From assembly GCF_026015985.1 (NCBI RefSeq), contig NZ_CP110389.1, positions 2,140,001-2,204,000 of the forward strand: a DNA stretch of 64,000 nucleotides, read 5' to 3'. The position numbers and the translations under genes are program-made. This document shows, piece by piece, positions 52,139-60,763 of this stretch. The stretch's first letter is position 1. Every line of letters begins with the position of its first letter. The notes under the pieces were generated by a model, which was not told the origin of the DNA, did not search any database, and saw only the letters and a program-made list of their open reading frames with translations. The stretch is from Rhodopseudomonas sp. P2A-2r (GTDB lineage Bacteria; Pseudomonadota; Alphaproteobacteria; Rhizobiales; Xanthobacteraceae).

Positions 52139-52993
52139 TCATGCCGGCGGGGGCGCCGATGAGCCATTCAACAGCGATATCGGCGCCTTGTTACCGATCG
52201 CGCTATGTGGCCGGACCTCGTTGTAGTCTCTACGCCAATCCTCCATTTTCTGCCGTGCGTCGTCAAGGCTCAGGAACCAGTGCGTGTTCAGGCATTCGCT
52301 TCTGAACTTGCCGTTGAAGGATTCGATGAAGCTGTTGTCCGTCGGTTTGCCTGGCCGCGAGAAGTCCAGCACGACGCCCTTCTGGTAAGCCCAGATATCG
52401 AGATCGCGGGAGATGAACTCTGATCCCTGGTCGACACGGATGGTCTTGGGGTAGCCAACGGTCTTGCAGATGCGTTCCAGCGTCAGCACAACGTCCTCGC
52501 CGCGATAACTGAAACGCGGATCGACGGCGGGCGAAAAACGACTGAATGTATCGACGATCGTCAGCACGCGGATCTTGCGGCCAGTGGCGAGCTGGTCGTG
52601 AACGAAGTCCATTGCCCAGCTCTCGTTGACCTGGACAGCATCTGTTCGATCCTCACGCAGCTTGGCCTTCACGCGACGCTTCGGCGTTTTGTTGCGCAAT
52701 TGCAGGCTCAACTCCCTATAAAGACGGTAGACACGCTTGACGTTGACGTCCCAGCCCTCACGCAGCAGGAGGACATGGAGCCGGCGATAGCCGTATCTCA
52801 CCCGCGTCTCGCAGATCTCCCTGATCCGGCTCTTGAGAGCGGCCTGGTCGCCGCGCTTCGATTTGCAGACGTAAAGTGCGCGATCGATCCGGAGCGTCGA
52901 ACAGGCCCGCCTGATCGAGACCTTCCAGTCGCCGCGCACCCTGTCGACAAGCTCGCGCTTGCGGCCAGGCCTCAGAGTTTTTTGAGAGCACAT
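52139..52993 (-). CDS. IS3-family transposase OrfB (DDE integrase)
   Basis: The 284-residue product has an HTH_21-type start (KRELVDRVRGDWKVSIRRACSTL.. RYGYRRLHVLLLREGW) and an rve integrase core. DDE motifs are seen in WAMDFVHDQLATGRKIRVL (first Asp), IRVDQGSEF (second Asp) and DNSFIESFNGKFRSECL (Glu). The C-terminal HWFLSLDDARQKMEDWRRDYNEVRPHSAIG is typical of IS407-type OrfB. It is normally made as an OrfAB fusion by -1 frameshifting from orfA. It catalyses cut/copy and paste of the element. Confidence 0.93.
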   Translation of the reverse strand: MCSQKTLRPGRKRELVDRVRGDWKVSIRRACSTLRIDRALYVCKSKRGDQAALKSRIREICETRVRYGYRRLHVLLLREGWDVNVKRVYRLYRELSLQLRNKTPKRRVKAKLREDRTDAVQVNESWAMDFVHDQLATGRKIRVLTIVDTFSRFSPAVDPRFSYRGEDVVLTLERICKTVGYPKTIRVDQGSEFISRDLDIWAYQKGVVLDFSRPGKPTDNSFIESFNGKFRSECLNTHWFLSLDDARQKMEDWRRDYNEVRPHSAIGNKAPISLLNGSSAPPPA

Positions 52994-53237
52994 CCTGCAG
53001 CATGGCCTTGTCCAGCGACAGGTCAGCTACGATCCGCTTCAGCTTACCATTCTCTTCCTCTAGCTGACGTAGGCGCTTCATCTCCGAGGGCATCAGGCCT
53101 GCATACTTCTTCCGCCAGTTGTAAAAAGTAGCCTCGCTGATCCCGGCCTTGCGGCAGACCTCCGCGACTGCCGAGCCATCTTCCGCCTGCTTCAAAACGA
53201 ATACGATCTGCGCTTCTGAAAACTTCGATGCCTTCAT
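52972..53237 (-). CDS. IS3-family transposase OrfA
   Basis: The product starts MKASKFSEAQIVFVLKQAEDGSAVAEVCRKAGISEATFYNWRKKYAGL, a helix-turn-helix DNA-binding module, then a leucine zipper-like helix (MKRLRQLEEENGKLKRIVADLSLDKAMLQDVLS). As given the frame runs on past the usual end because the A run has only six As (minus strand, 52978-52983). A seventh would give the family ending LSKKL and a stop at 52972-52974, plus a slippery site for -1 shifting into orfB. I set the end accordingly; the uncorrected frame ends at 52758. Confidence 0.82.
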
Positions 53238-53441
53238 GGAACTCTCCTCTCCCCGTCAGGGGATCATAAATGGAAAATTCCAGATCAAACTGGCCTAATT
53301 TGGTGGGGGCACGTCAGAGCCTTGACGGCGCCACCCATGATCGAGCCTACTTCGATCATCCTCCGCTCCGCGCGGCGGCATAACATTTGCAGAGGCCTCA
53401 TTTATCGGCGTGAGTCATTTTTGAAAAACGGGATCAACTCA

Positions 53442-54368
53442 ATGAGAGTATCTCTACGCCACTTCCGTGTCTTTATAGCAGTCGCCGAAAGCGGGCAGAT
53501 TTCAAAGGCAGCCGCAGCCTTGTTCACCTCGCAACCTGCGGTCACCGAGGCGATCAAGACACTCGAAATGGATGTGGGCGTCAAGCTGTTCAGTCGGTCG
53601 CCGAGAGGCGTATCCCTCACCTACGAGGGCGCCGTCTTCCTCGAACACGCTCAAAAGGTGCTGGCGGTCGCCGTGGACGCGATGCTCGCCCCGCAGAAAG
53701 TGCGCCGTGACCTGGACGGCGAGTTGACGCTTGCCTGCACGCATACGGTCGCAGGCTATTTCATCACGCCACTGTTGTCGCGATTTGCTCGGATCTTCCC
53801 CGGCATTAAAGTAAAGCTGGTCGAACTGGAGCGGCCGAAGATCGAGCACCAACTGATGTCCGGAGAATTGGAGATCGCGGCCTGCCTTCTGTCGCCGCTC
53901 GAGCACGTCAGCGAAATCGAAAGCGAGCTACTCGTGAGGTCAAAGCGGCGGCTCTGGCTTCCTGCCAATCACCCGCTTATCGAGCGTAAGGTCGTAAATT
54001 TGCGCGATATCGAGCGCGAGCCGTACATCATGTTGACGGTCGATGACGCTGAGCGGACGACGCAGACCTATTTTGAGCGGGCCGGTTTCGAGCCGAATGT
54101 CATATTCCGGACCTCCTCAATGGAGGCCATACGTAACGTGATTGCGGAGGGGCACGGCGTAGCCGTGCTCTCTGACATGGTCTATCGTCCCTGGTCGCTC
54201 GATGGCGTTCGGCTGGTCGCCGTGGATATTGCCGATCCGATACCAAGTATGGATATCGGGCTGGCCTGGAACCGTGCGGCGGGCCTCAACCGCGACGCTC
54301 AACTGTTCTGCGATGTATGCCGGCATGGTTCTGGCATCGTAGACGCCACGTTAGCTGACCCGCATTAG
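53442..54368 (+). CDS. LysR-family transcriptional regulator
   Basis: ATG 53442 begins the HTH_1 domain (MRVSLRHFRVFIAVAESGQISKAAAALFTSQPAVTEAIKTLEMDVGVKLFSRSPRGVSLTYEG). The LysR substrate-binding domain follows (GELTLACTHTVAGYFITPLLSRFARIFPGIKVKLVELERPKIEHQLMSGELEIAACL). The in-frame sequence back to 53322 is unlikely to be translated. It is the first gene of the catabolic island, in the same direction as pxpA 96 nt later, and is the probable regulator of the monooxygenase/oxoprolinase genes. The effector is unknown; IS insertion lies about 125 bp upstream. Confidence 0.93.
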   Translation: MRVSLRHFRVFIAVAESGQISKAAAALFTSQPAVTEAIKTLEMDVGVKLFSRSPRGVSLTYEGAVFLEHAQKVLAVAVDAMLAPQKVRRDLDGELTLACTHTVAGYFITPLLSRFARIFPGIKVKLVELERPKIEHQLMSGELEIAACLLSPLEHVSEIESELLVRSKRRLWLPANHPLIERKVVNLRDIEREPYIMLTVDDAERTTQTYFERAGFEPNVIFRTSSMEAIRNVIAEGHGVAVLSDMVYRPWSLDGVRLVAVDIADPIPSMDIGLAWNRAAGLNRDAQLFCDVCRHGSGIVDATLADPH

Positions 54369-54464
54369 CGCTCATTATCAGTTTTCCAGAATTTCAAGAT
54401 CGTCCCTTCTGATTGTTAATCCCGATGCCGGCCGTGTATCTCTGCCTCAGCAGGAGGACTGATA

Positions 54465-55256
54465 ATGAGCCGGAAAACGACGATCGATCTGGGTTGCGAT
54501 ATGGGAGAGGGATTCGGTAATTGGCAGCTGGGTGCTACCGATGACGCCAAACTGATGACGATGATCAGTTCGGCCCATATCGCGGCGGGCTTCCATGCCG
54601 GCGATCCTAATCTGATAGACCAGTCAGTCCGTCTCGCGATGGCGAACAACGTCGCGATCGGCGCGCACCCGGGTTTCCGCGATCTTCAGGGTTTCGGTCG
54701 CCGCCGCATCGTTCAGAGCACAGAAGAGATGGTGAATGACATCATCTATCAGGTCGGCGCCTTACGGGAATTCGTCGGCCTGCATGCCGGAACGCTTCAG
54801 CACGTGAAGCCGCATGGCGCACTCTATATGGAGCTCGCAGCCAACGAGGCCGCCTCGATAGGTTTCGTCAAGATGATGCGGCGTGTGGCGCCGGATGCAT
54901 TTATCTACTGCATGGGCGCGTCGGAGACCTACAGGATCGCGAAAATGCTTGGGCAGCCTGTCGTCCGTGAATTCTACGCGGATCGGGAATACGACACGAC
55001 CGGCAAGATCGTTTTTACGCGCAAGCCGGACGACTACAATCCGAAATCGGTTGCGGAGCGGGTCGTGCATGCGTGTCTGGAGGGCAAGGTCAAGCCCGTC
55101 GATGGTCCCGAAATCGAAGTGGGATTCGAGTCGATCTGCGTTCATTCGGACACGCCTGGATCGGTCGATCTGCTGGTCGCGATCCGCGAGGCTCTCACCG
55201 CGAACGGCGTCGCCATCGCCGCGCCAGGAAAAGCGGGAGCGCGGAGCGCTGCCTGA
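54465..55256 (+). CDS. pxpA: 5-oxoprolinase (ATP-hydrolysing) subunit A, LamB/YcsF family
   Basis: The 263-residue product shows family hallmarks near the N-terminus: TIDLGCDMGEGFGNW, MISSAHIAAGFHAGDP and VAIGAHPGFRDLQGFGRR. The C-terminal ESICVHSDTPGSVDLLVAIREAL is also typical. With PxpB and PxpC, PxpA opens 5-oxoproline (pyroglutamate) to glutamate at the cost of ATP. PxpB and PxpC lie 7.5 kb downstream in the same direction, split from pxpA by the monooxygenase genes. Family proteins usually read DLNCDMGE and IACGFHAGD; here the residues are DLGCDMGE and IAAGFHAGD, so substrate preference may differ. A strong AGGAGG site precedes the ATG. Confidence 0.9.
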   Translation: MSRKTTIDLGCDMGEGFGNWQLGATDDAKLMTMISSAHIAAGFHAGDPNLIDQSVRLAMANNVAIGAHPGFRDLQGFGRRRIVQSTEEMVNDIIYQVGALREFVGLHAGTLQHVKPHGALYMELAANEAASIGFVKMMRRVAPDAFIYCMGASETYRIAKMLGQPVVREFYADREYDTTGKIVFTRKPDDYNPKSVAERVVHACLEGKVKPVDGPEIEVGFESICVHSDTPGSVDLLVAIREALTANGVAIAAPGKAGARSAA

Positions 55257-55541
55257 GCAGCGTGTCGCGTATCGATTGAACTCATCGCGCGCCTGACGAC
55301 GTGTCGTCAGATCTGACAGACGATATCGCCCAGCCGAAGCGACGGCGTGGGCGATTTCGTCGTTGCGTGGTTTGCATCGATTTTCAGCGCGCGCGATCAA
55401 AAAGTTAGCAGCCAGTTCGTCAAACGCGTTTCATAGCTTCTCTCATCGACCTGGTATTTGAAAATACGATTGGACCGCTTCAGCGTTCCTCAGGTTTACT
55501 TCCGGCAACAAACTAGCAAGGCCGCTGAAGAGGACGGGAAG

Positions 55542-56252
55542 ATGCCAAGCAATCCGTTGGTCGCACCGCAACTCATTGCAAATGCCCGGATGTTGTACCT
55601 CGATTGGGTCCCGGAGGATCCGGCAGCGACCAGGTCGCTCGTTCCCGAAGGGTTGAAGCCCGAAGCGCGTGGCTGCGTTTATCTGAACCAGTATATCGTG
55701 GACGATCCCGCGCAGACGTCCAATGGCGGGCTTCCAGGATCTTTCGGGGCCTATTCGCTGACTTATCTCGGCGTTGATCTGGAAGGGCTGGATGCGCAGC
55801 CCAGTACGCCAGGGCGCTGGTGGACCCACTATTTCAACAGCTCGCCGGACATGATCGACTACGCTCTGCAGCGTGGCGTCCTGGCCGCCGCCGGCGAAAC
55901 GGTTTTCGAATGGAAGGGCGACGAGCTGATCGCAACCACCCTCGTCGGCGGCAAACCGGTGATCCGCACCAGCAGCACCGCCAGGGTCGGTGCCGGCGCT
56001 CACGCGAACGGTCAGTTGCGATACGTCACCCGCGTCGATGGGGTTCTGGTGAGCGGCCGATATCCTTTCGTGATGAAGGCCGCCGTCGACTTCAAGGTTA
56101 GCGCGATCGAGTTTCTCGACAAGTCGCATCCGGTCTATGCGCTGCGTCCCAAGCAGCCGCTCGATGTGACCTTCGGCTTCTACTCGCCGGATATCACGTT
56201 CTGCTACCCGGGCGGCGAAGGGCCGCTCAACACCAAACCGCACGGCGTGTGA
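55542..56252 (+). CDS. Acetoacetate decarboxylase-fold protein
   Basis: ATG 55542 is chosen for its GAAGAGGACGG ribosome-binding site; the frame opens at 55458. The 236-residue product has the ADC-family layout: LIANARMLYLDWVPEDPAATRSLVPEGLKPEARGCVYLNQY, FGAYSLTYLGVDLEGL, WWTHYFNSSPDMIDYALQ, GETVFEWKGDELIATTL, and a C-terminal FGFYSPDITFCYPGG. I cannot find the E(F/x)PK stretch that supplies the Schiff-base lysine of true acetoacetate decarboxylase, so it may be a relative with another activity. It ends 25 nt before the monooxygenase alpha gene and is probably co-transcribed. Confidence 0.72.
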   Translation: MPSNPLVAPQLIANARMLYLDWVPEDPAATRSLVPEGLKPEARGCVYLNQYIVDDPAQTSNGGLPGSFGAYSLTYLGVDLEGLDAQPSTPGRWWTHYFNSSPDMIDYALQRGVLAAAGETVFEWKGDELIATTLVGGKPVIRTSSTARVGAGAHANGQLRYVTRVDGVLVSGRYPFVMKAAVDFKVSAIEFLDKSHPVYALRPKQPLDVTFGFYSPDITFCYPGGEGPLNTKPHGV

Positions 56253-56277
56253 ACAGCCCACTTACGGAGGAGCAACG

Positions 56278-57759
56278 ATGCTCGAACGTTCAGACTGGTA
56301 CGACCTGGCCCGCGACACGAACTGGACTCCGAAATACGTCCCTGAAAGCGAGCTTTTTCCAGAGGAATATGCCGGTACCAGAGGCATCCCTGAGCACATC
56401 TGGGCGACCTATGACGAGCCCTACAAGGTCACGTATCGCGAATATGTCGGCATGCAGCGTGAGAAGGATTCGGGCACATACTCGGTCAAGGCCGCGCTGG
56501 AGCGCATGGACCTGTTCACATCGGCAGACCCGGGCTGGGTCGCCACGCTGAAGGAGCACTACGGAGCGGTTTCCGTGGTCGAGTATAACGCCGCGCTGCA
56601 GAACGCCCGCTTGTTGCGCTTTGGCCGCGCGGGCGGCATGCGCAACATGGCGACCTTCGGCATGTTGGACGAAGTCCGCCATGGCCAGATCCAGCTCTAT
56701 TTCGCCCATGAGTACGTCTCGAAGGATCGGCAGTTCGACTGGGCTCATCGCTCGATGAACACCAACAATTGGGTGACGCTCGCAGCCCGCCGCTTCTTCG
56801 ACGACATGATGATGACCCGCAACGTCATCGATACCTCGCTGGCGATGAACTTCTCGTTCGAGACCGGCTTCACCAACCTTCAGTTCATCGGCCTTGCGTC
56901 CGACGCGACGCATGCTGGCGATTTCAAGTTTGCCAAGCTGATCCAAAGCATCCAATCGGACGAGGCGCGTCATGCTCAAATCGGGACGCCCACGCTGAAG
57001 ATTCTGATCGAGCAGGGCAAGAAGGCCGAAGCCCAGCGCATGGTCGATATCTCGTTCTGGCGCTCGTCGCGCCTGTTCGCGATCCTGACCGGCATTCCCA
57101 TGGACTACTACCTGCCGCTCGACAAGCGCGAGGGGTCTTTCAAGGAGTTCATGCAGGAGTGGATCATCACTCAATTCGCGCGCTCGCTGGAGGATCTCGG
57201 TCTGGAGAAGCCCTGGTACTGGGACATCTTCATGCGCGATCTTGACGAGCACCATCACGGTCAGCAGCTGGGCACTTGGTCGTGGCGCCCGACGCTGTGG
57301 TGGTCGCCGGCCGCCGGCGTGAGCCCCGACGAGCGCGATTGGCTGGAGGAGAAGTATCCGGGGTGGAACGATACGTTCGGCAAGTGCTGGGACACCATCA
57401 GCGAAAACGTCAGGGCCGGCCGCTTCGAGAAGACTGTACCAGGCACGTTGCCGGTGATTTGCAACATCTCTCAGAATCCGATCGTCGGTACGCCCGGCAG
57501 GACGTTGCAGGACCGCCAGCTCACCTACAATGGGCGCAAGTATCACTTCGGCTCGGAAGTGGATCAATGGATCTTCGAGCAGGATCCGCAGCGCTACGCC
57601 CGCCACCAATCTCTCGTGGACCGCTTCCTGTCGGGCAGCATCGAGCCGGCCAATCTGGATGGCGTGCTCGCTTATATGGGCCTCGGCGTCATCAGCGACG
57701 GCGGCCAGGACGCGCACGATTTCAGCTGGGCTACCGCCAAAAAGGGCGAGGCCGCCTAG
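56278..57759 (+). CDS. Diiron monooxygenase hydroxylase alpha subunit (TmoA-like)
   Basis: The 493-residue catalytic subunit of a four-component (toluene/alkene) monooxygenase. All six diiron ligands known from TmoA are present with an offset of -2: E102, E132 and H135 (DEVRHGQIQLYF), E195 (FETGFTN), E229 and H232 (SDEARHAQIG). Other conserved blocks are NMATFGMLDE, RRFFDDMMMTRNVIDTSLAM, WYWDIFMRDLDEHHHGQQLG, WWSPAAGVSPDERDWLEEKYPGWNDT and YHFGSEVDQWIFE. It activates O2 at the diiron centre to hydroxylate an aromatic ring or epoxidise an alkene. The residue matching TmoA G103 is Val101, so the pocket should differ. Genes for all other components follow. Confidence 0.95.
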   Translation: MLERSDWYDLARDTNWTPKYVPESELFPEEYAGTRGIPEHIWATYDEPYKVTYREYVGMQREKDSGTYSVKAALERMDLFTSADPGWVATLKEHYGAVSVVEYNAALQNARLLRFGRAGGMRNMATFGMLDEVRHGQIQLYFAHEYVSKDRQFDWAHRSMNTNNWVTLAARRFFDDMMMTRNVIDTSLAMNFSFETGFTNLQFIGLASDATHAGDFKFAKLIQSIQSDEARHAQIGTPTLKILIEQGKKAEAQRMVDISFWRSSRLFAILTGIPMDYYLPLDKREGSFKEFMQEWIITQFARSLEDLGLEKPWYWDIFMRDLDEHHHGQQLGTWSWRPTLWWSPAAGVSPDERDWLEEKYPGWNDTFGKCWDTISENVRAGRFEKTVPGTLPVICNISQNPIVGTPGRTLQDRQLTYNGRKYHFGSEVDQWIFEQDPQRYARHQSLVDRFLSGSIEPANLDGVLAYMGLGVISDGGQDAHDFSWATAKKGEAA

Positions 57760-57785
57760 GTCATACGAAGGCAAGGAGATCAATC

Positions 57786-58040
57786 GTGGCACTGTTTCCG
57801 CTAGTATGCAATTTCGAGGGCGATTTCGTGTTGAAGCTGCTTCCCGTCGACACCGAGCAGACGATGGCCGAGGTGGGCCAGGCAGCGGCGGTCAACGCCG
57901 TGGGCATTCACATTGCCGACCAGCCGGGGAAGACGATCTACGCCCGCAAGGAAGGCAGCGACAAACACTTTCCGTTGGACATGAAGTTGTCAGACAGCGG
58001 GCTCGAGCCGATGGACTGCGTCAAGTTCTATTTCGCGTGA
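57786..58040 (+). CDS. Monooxygenase hydroxylase gamma subunit (TmoB-like)
   Basis: The 84-residue product starts at GTG 57786 behind AAGGAG. It begins ALFPLVCNFEGDFVLKLLPVDTEQTM and ends LEPMDCVKFYFA, the ubiquitin-like fold of TmoB/TouB gamma subunits. It is the small structural part of the (alpha-beta-gamma)2 hydroxylase. It lies 26 nt after the alpha gene. Confidence 0.9.
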   Translation: MALFPLVCNFEGDFVLKLLPVDTEQTMAEVGQAAAVNAVGIHIADQPGKTIYARKEGSDKHFPLDMKLSDSGLEPMDCVKFYFA

Positions 58041-58051
58041 AAGCAGGAGAG

Positions 58052-58357
58052 ATGGCAATGACAACTCCGAAATCACGCAATCTCGTCGGTCCCGTCATTC
58101 AGGCCGGGGAGATGGCCGACGCGATCGTCGAGGCGGTTCAGGACGACAATCCGGGCAAGCAGGTCCTGGTGAGCTCGCGAGCGTCCTACATACGGATCGA
58201 ACTCGAGGGCGAATGCATTCTGCGGCGGGAGACAATCCAGTCAAAGCTGGGGCGCCCGTTTCAGATGAATGAGATCGAATTGAACATGCCATCGTTTGCA
58301 GGGCAGGTCGAGACGAGCGACGATTCAATCCGGTTCTACTACGAGCAGTCGTTCTAA
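58052..58357 (+). CDS. Monooxygenase effector/coupling protein (MmoB/DmpM, TmoD-like)
   Basis: The 101-residue product reads NLVGPVIQAGEMADAIVEAVQDDNPGKQVLVSSRASYIRIELEGECILRRETIQSKLG and ends in FAGQVETSDDSIRFYYEQSF. This is the cofactor-free regulatory protein that docks on the hydroxylase alpha subunit and couples NADH use to substrate oxidation. ATG 58052 is preceded by AGGAGA. Confidence 0.93.
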   Translation: MAMTTPKSRNLVGPVIQAGEMADAIVEAVQDDNPGKQVLVSSRASYIRIELEGECILRRETIQSKLGRPFQMNEIELNMPSFAGQVETSDDSIRFYYEQSF

Positions 58358-58399
58358 CCGTCCGACACCGACCAACGCATAGACTGACAGGGATCAAAC

Positions 58400-59386
58400 A
58401 TGCCCGAAGTAGCACAACTGCGCCCGCTCAAGACCTGGAGCCATCTCGCGACACAACGTCGGCGGCCCAGCGAGTACGAAATCGTGTCGACGAATCTGTT
58501 GTGGCACACCAGAGACGCCGAGCATCCCTGGGATGTCGACGGCTTCATGGGCGACTGGTTCACGAAGAACCTGTTCGGATCGCCGTTGAAGCACGAGAAC
58601 TGGAACGCCTTTCGTGACCCCGACGAGACGGTCTACCGGACCTACAATATCCAGCAGGACGGGCAGGAATCATATGTCGACGGCCTGCTGGAGCAATTCG
58701 CCCGCGACGAGCACGACGCCGCCTTGCCTCAAGCCTGGGTGCCGCTGCTTGCGAAGCTCTACACGCCGCTGCGCTATCCGCTGCACGCCATTCAAATGAA
58801 TTGCGGCTATCTCGCCAGCATCGCGCCGGCCAGTACGATCTGCGGTGCTGCGATGTTCCAGGGCGGCGATGCACTGCGATGGTTGTCCCGAATCGCCTAT
58901 CGGACGCGCGAGCTCGCCAACGCCCATCCCTACGCAGGCTTTGCGCGGGACGAACGCAAGAACTGGGAGACCGGGCCGGAATGGCAGGGCTTCCGTGAGC
59001 TCGCTGAAAAGATGCTGGCGACCTATGATTGGGGGCAGAACTTCTTCGTCATGAACGCGATCTTCAAGCCAGCACTTGAGGAGGCCGCACTCAAGCAGTT
59101 GGCGATCGGGGGCAGGCGAAACCAGGACGCTCTGCTGCCTCTGCTGACGGACGCCCAGATGCGGGATAGCGCGCGCTCGCAACGTTGGACCTCGGCCTTG
59201 ATCGAGATGGCGATGCAAGAGCCGGCAAACCGCTCCGTTCTGAACGAATGGGAGAGGAAATGGGTGCCGCTGGCCGACAAGGCCATCAGCACGTATTGCG
59301 ACGCCATCCCGGACAACCCGACCGCCAAGAAGACGGCGCTGGCGAATATGCGTCAATATTGGGCGAGCGTCGGCTTGGCTGCGTAG
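58400..59386 (+). CDS. Monooxygenase hydroxylase beta subunit (TmoE-like)
   Basis: The 328-residue product has the expected length of TmoE (about 327). Recognisable segments include LKTWSHLATQRRRPSEYEIVSTNLLWH, YVDGLLEQFARDEHDAALPQAW, YPLHAIQMNCGYLASIAPASTICGAAMFQGGDALRWLSRIAYRTREL and LLATYDWG-type LATYDWGQNFFVMNAIFKPALEE. It resembles the alpha fold but lacks the diiron ligands, as normal for beta subunits, and dimerises with alpha. It lies 42 nt after the effector gene. Confidence 0.93.
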   Translation: MPEVAQLRPLKTWSHLATQRRRPSEYEIVSTNLLWHTRDAEHPWDVDGFMGDWFTKNLFGSPLKHENWNAFRDPDETVYRTYNIQQDGQESYVDGLLEQFARDEHDAALPQAWVPLLAKLYTPLRYPLHAIQMNCGYLASIAPASTICGAAMFQGGDALRWLSRIAYRTRELANAHPYAGFARDERKNWETGPEWQGFRELAEKMLATYDWGQNFFVMNAIFKPALEEAALKQLAIGGRRNQDALLPLLTDAQMRDSARSQRWTSALIEMAMQEPANRSVLNEWERKWVPLADKAISTYCDAIPDNPTAKKTALANMRQYWASVGLAA

Positions 59387-59396
59387 GACGGTAGGA

Positions 59397-60416
59397 GTGG
59401 CAGACGTGGTTCCGATTGAGATCGCTGACGGCAAGGGCCGGTTCGACGTCGGATCTGACGACGTCGTGCTCCGCGCGGCGTTGCGCGCGGGGGTGGGCTT
59501 TCCCTACGAATGCAACGCGGGGGCCTGCGGCAGTTGCAAGTTCCAGCTGATCTCCGGCAATCTCGTCGTGCCGGCCGACCTTACGCCGGCGGAATCGGAG
59601 CGTGATCGTGCTCGCGGGCGCTATCTTGCCTGCCGCGTGTCGGCAAGCAGCGCCTGTACGATCAAGGTCCGAACCGACGACACGTATGTGTCGCAACATC
59701 TGCCGAGGCGCTTCGAAGCCCAGCTTTCCGATATCATCCCACTCACGCCCGATATGAGCGAGTTTGTCCTGTTGTCGGAAACGCCTGCCGAATTTCGCGC
59801 GGGGCAATACGCACTGCTGTCGCTGACAGCGGACGGCCCGAAGCGGGTGTACTCGATGGCCAACGTGCCGAATAACCGTGGCGAATGGCGTTTCATCGTG
59901 AAGCGCGTGCCTGGAGGCGCGTTTTCCGACCCGCTGTTTCGTTTGCCGACCGGGACCGGGATCCATGTCGACGGGCCTTACGGCACAGCCTACGCGCGGC
60001 CGGAGATCGACCGAGACGTCATCTGCATCGCCGGCGGCGCCGGCTTCTCGCAGATGTTGTCCGTGGCGCGCGGCCTCGCTGTTTCCGGCATGATGCAGGA
60101 CCGGACGCTTCGCTTCTATTATGGCGGCCGGAGGCTCGTCGATGTCCCAAGCTTGAAGAACGTTTCGGACCTCGCGCCGGACCTCGGCGAACTCCGCCAG
60201 ATCATCGTCGTATCCGAGCCCGAGGACAGCGCGCAGGGCTGGGGCGGTCCCACCGGCTTTGTGCACGACGTCGTCGGCCGCGATTTCAGCGGCCCCTGGG
60301 CGGATAACGAATACTACCTGTCGGGCCCTCCACCGATGGTCGACGCGACCCTGCGGATGCTCGTGATCGAGAAGCAGGTCCCACATGAACGCATCCATTT
60401 CGATCGATTTTTCTGA
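59397..60416 (+). CDS. Monooxygenase NADH reductase (2Fe-2S and FAD, TmoF-like)
   Basis: The 339-residue product has an N-terminal plant-type ferredoxin domain with Cys ligands in ECNAGACGSCKFQL and RYLACRV. An FAD-binding domain (EFRAGQYALLSLTADGPKRVYSMAN) and an NAD(P)H-binding domain (DVICIAGGAGFSQMLSVARGL.. YYGGRR.. YYLSGPPPMVDATLRML) follow. It passes electrons from NADH to the Rieske protein encoded next. The GTG start at 59397 lies 10 nt after the beta gene. Confidence 0.94.
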   Translation: MADVVPIEIADGKGRFDVGSDDVVLRAALRAGVGFPYECNAGACGSCKFQLISGNLVVPADLTPAESERDRARGRYLACRVSASSACTIKVRTDDTYVSQHLPRRFEAQLSDIIPLTPDMSEFVLLSETPAEFRAGQYALLSLTADGPKRVYSMANVPNNRGEWRFIVKRVPGGAFSDPLFRLPTGTGIHVDGPYGTAYARPEIDRDVICIAGGAGFSQMLSVARGLAVSGMMQDRTLRFYYGGRRLVDVPSLKNVSDLAPDLGELRQIIVVSEPEDSAQGWGGPTGFVHDVVGRDFSGPWADNEYYLSGPPPMVDATLRMLVIEKQVPHERIHFDRFF

Positions 60417-60427
60417 ACGAGACGAGA

Positions 60428-60763
60428 ATGGCATTTCAACGCGTATGTACGCTCGACGACCTCTGGCAGGGCGAAATGATGAACTACACCGTGGGTGGGA
60501 TCGACGTCCTCCTGGTGCATACGGACGCGGGGCAACTGGTCGCGACGCAGGCGATGTGCCCGCATCAGGAAGTGGAGCTGGTGCAAGGCGAGTTGAGCGG
60601 CTGCATCCTCACCTGCCGCGCGCATCTCTGGCGGTTCAACGTCGTCGAGGGCAAGGGCATCAATCCCGATCATGCCGAGCTCGCGATTTATCCGATCAAG
60701 GTCGAAGATGACGTTGTGTATGTCGACGTCGAAGGCGTGGAGCCGAAGTTTGCGCATTCCTGA
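60428..60763 (+). CDS. Rieske-type ferredoxin (TmoC-like)
   Basis: The 111-residue product carries a Rieske [2Fe-2S] signature, CPHQ at one end and CRAHLW at the other (C-x-H ... C-x2-H, with the intervening EVELVQGELSGCILT). The start MAFQRVCTLDDLWQGEMMNYTV is typical of the T4MO ferredoxin. It shuttles electrons from the reductase to the diiron hydroxylase. In the tmo operon the Rieske gene is third; here it is last. Confidence 0.95.
   Translation: MAFQRVCTLDDLWQGEMMNYTVGGIDVLLVHTDAGQLVATQAMCPHQEVELVQGELSGCILTCRAHLWRFNVVEGKGINPDHAELAIYPIKVEDDVVYVDVEGVEPKFAHS

Larger units (their letters stand above)
52085..53316 (-). mobile_element. IS3-family insertion sequence (IS407-like)
   Basis: About 1,232 bp with imperfect terminal inverted repeats. 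The left end TGAAGTGCTCCCC..CTAGGCCAGCCTGAGCTGGAATTTTCC pairs with the complement of the right end, TGACGTGCCCCCACC..TTAGGCCAGTTTGATCTGGAATTTTCC. It contains orfA and orfB on the minus strand. It inserted 25 bp after the stop of the third exoprotein gene and separates that locus from the catabolic island. I see no target-site duplication (flanks CCC and GAG), which may mean a later rearrangement. Confidence 0.85.

Noticed and set aside
52082..53319. Target-site duplication flanking the IS3-family element
   Set aside because: The flanking bases (CCC and GAG) do not match under either choice of ends.
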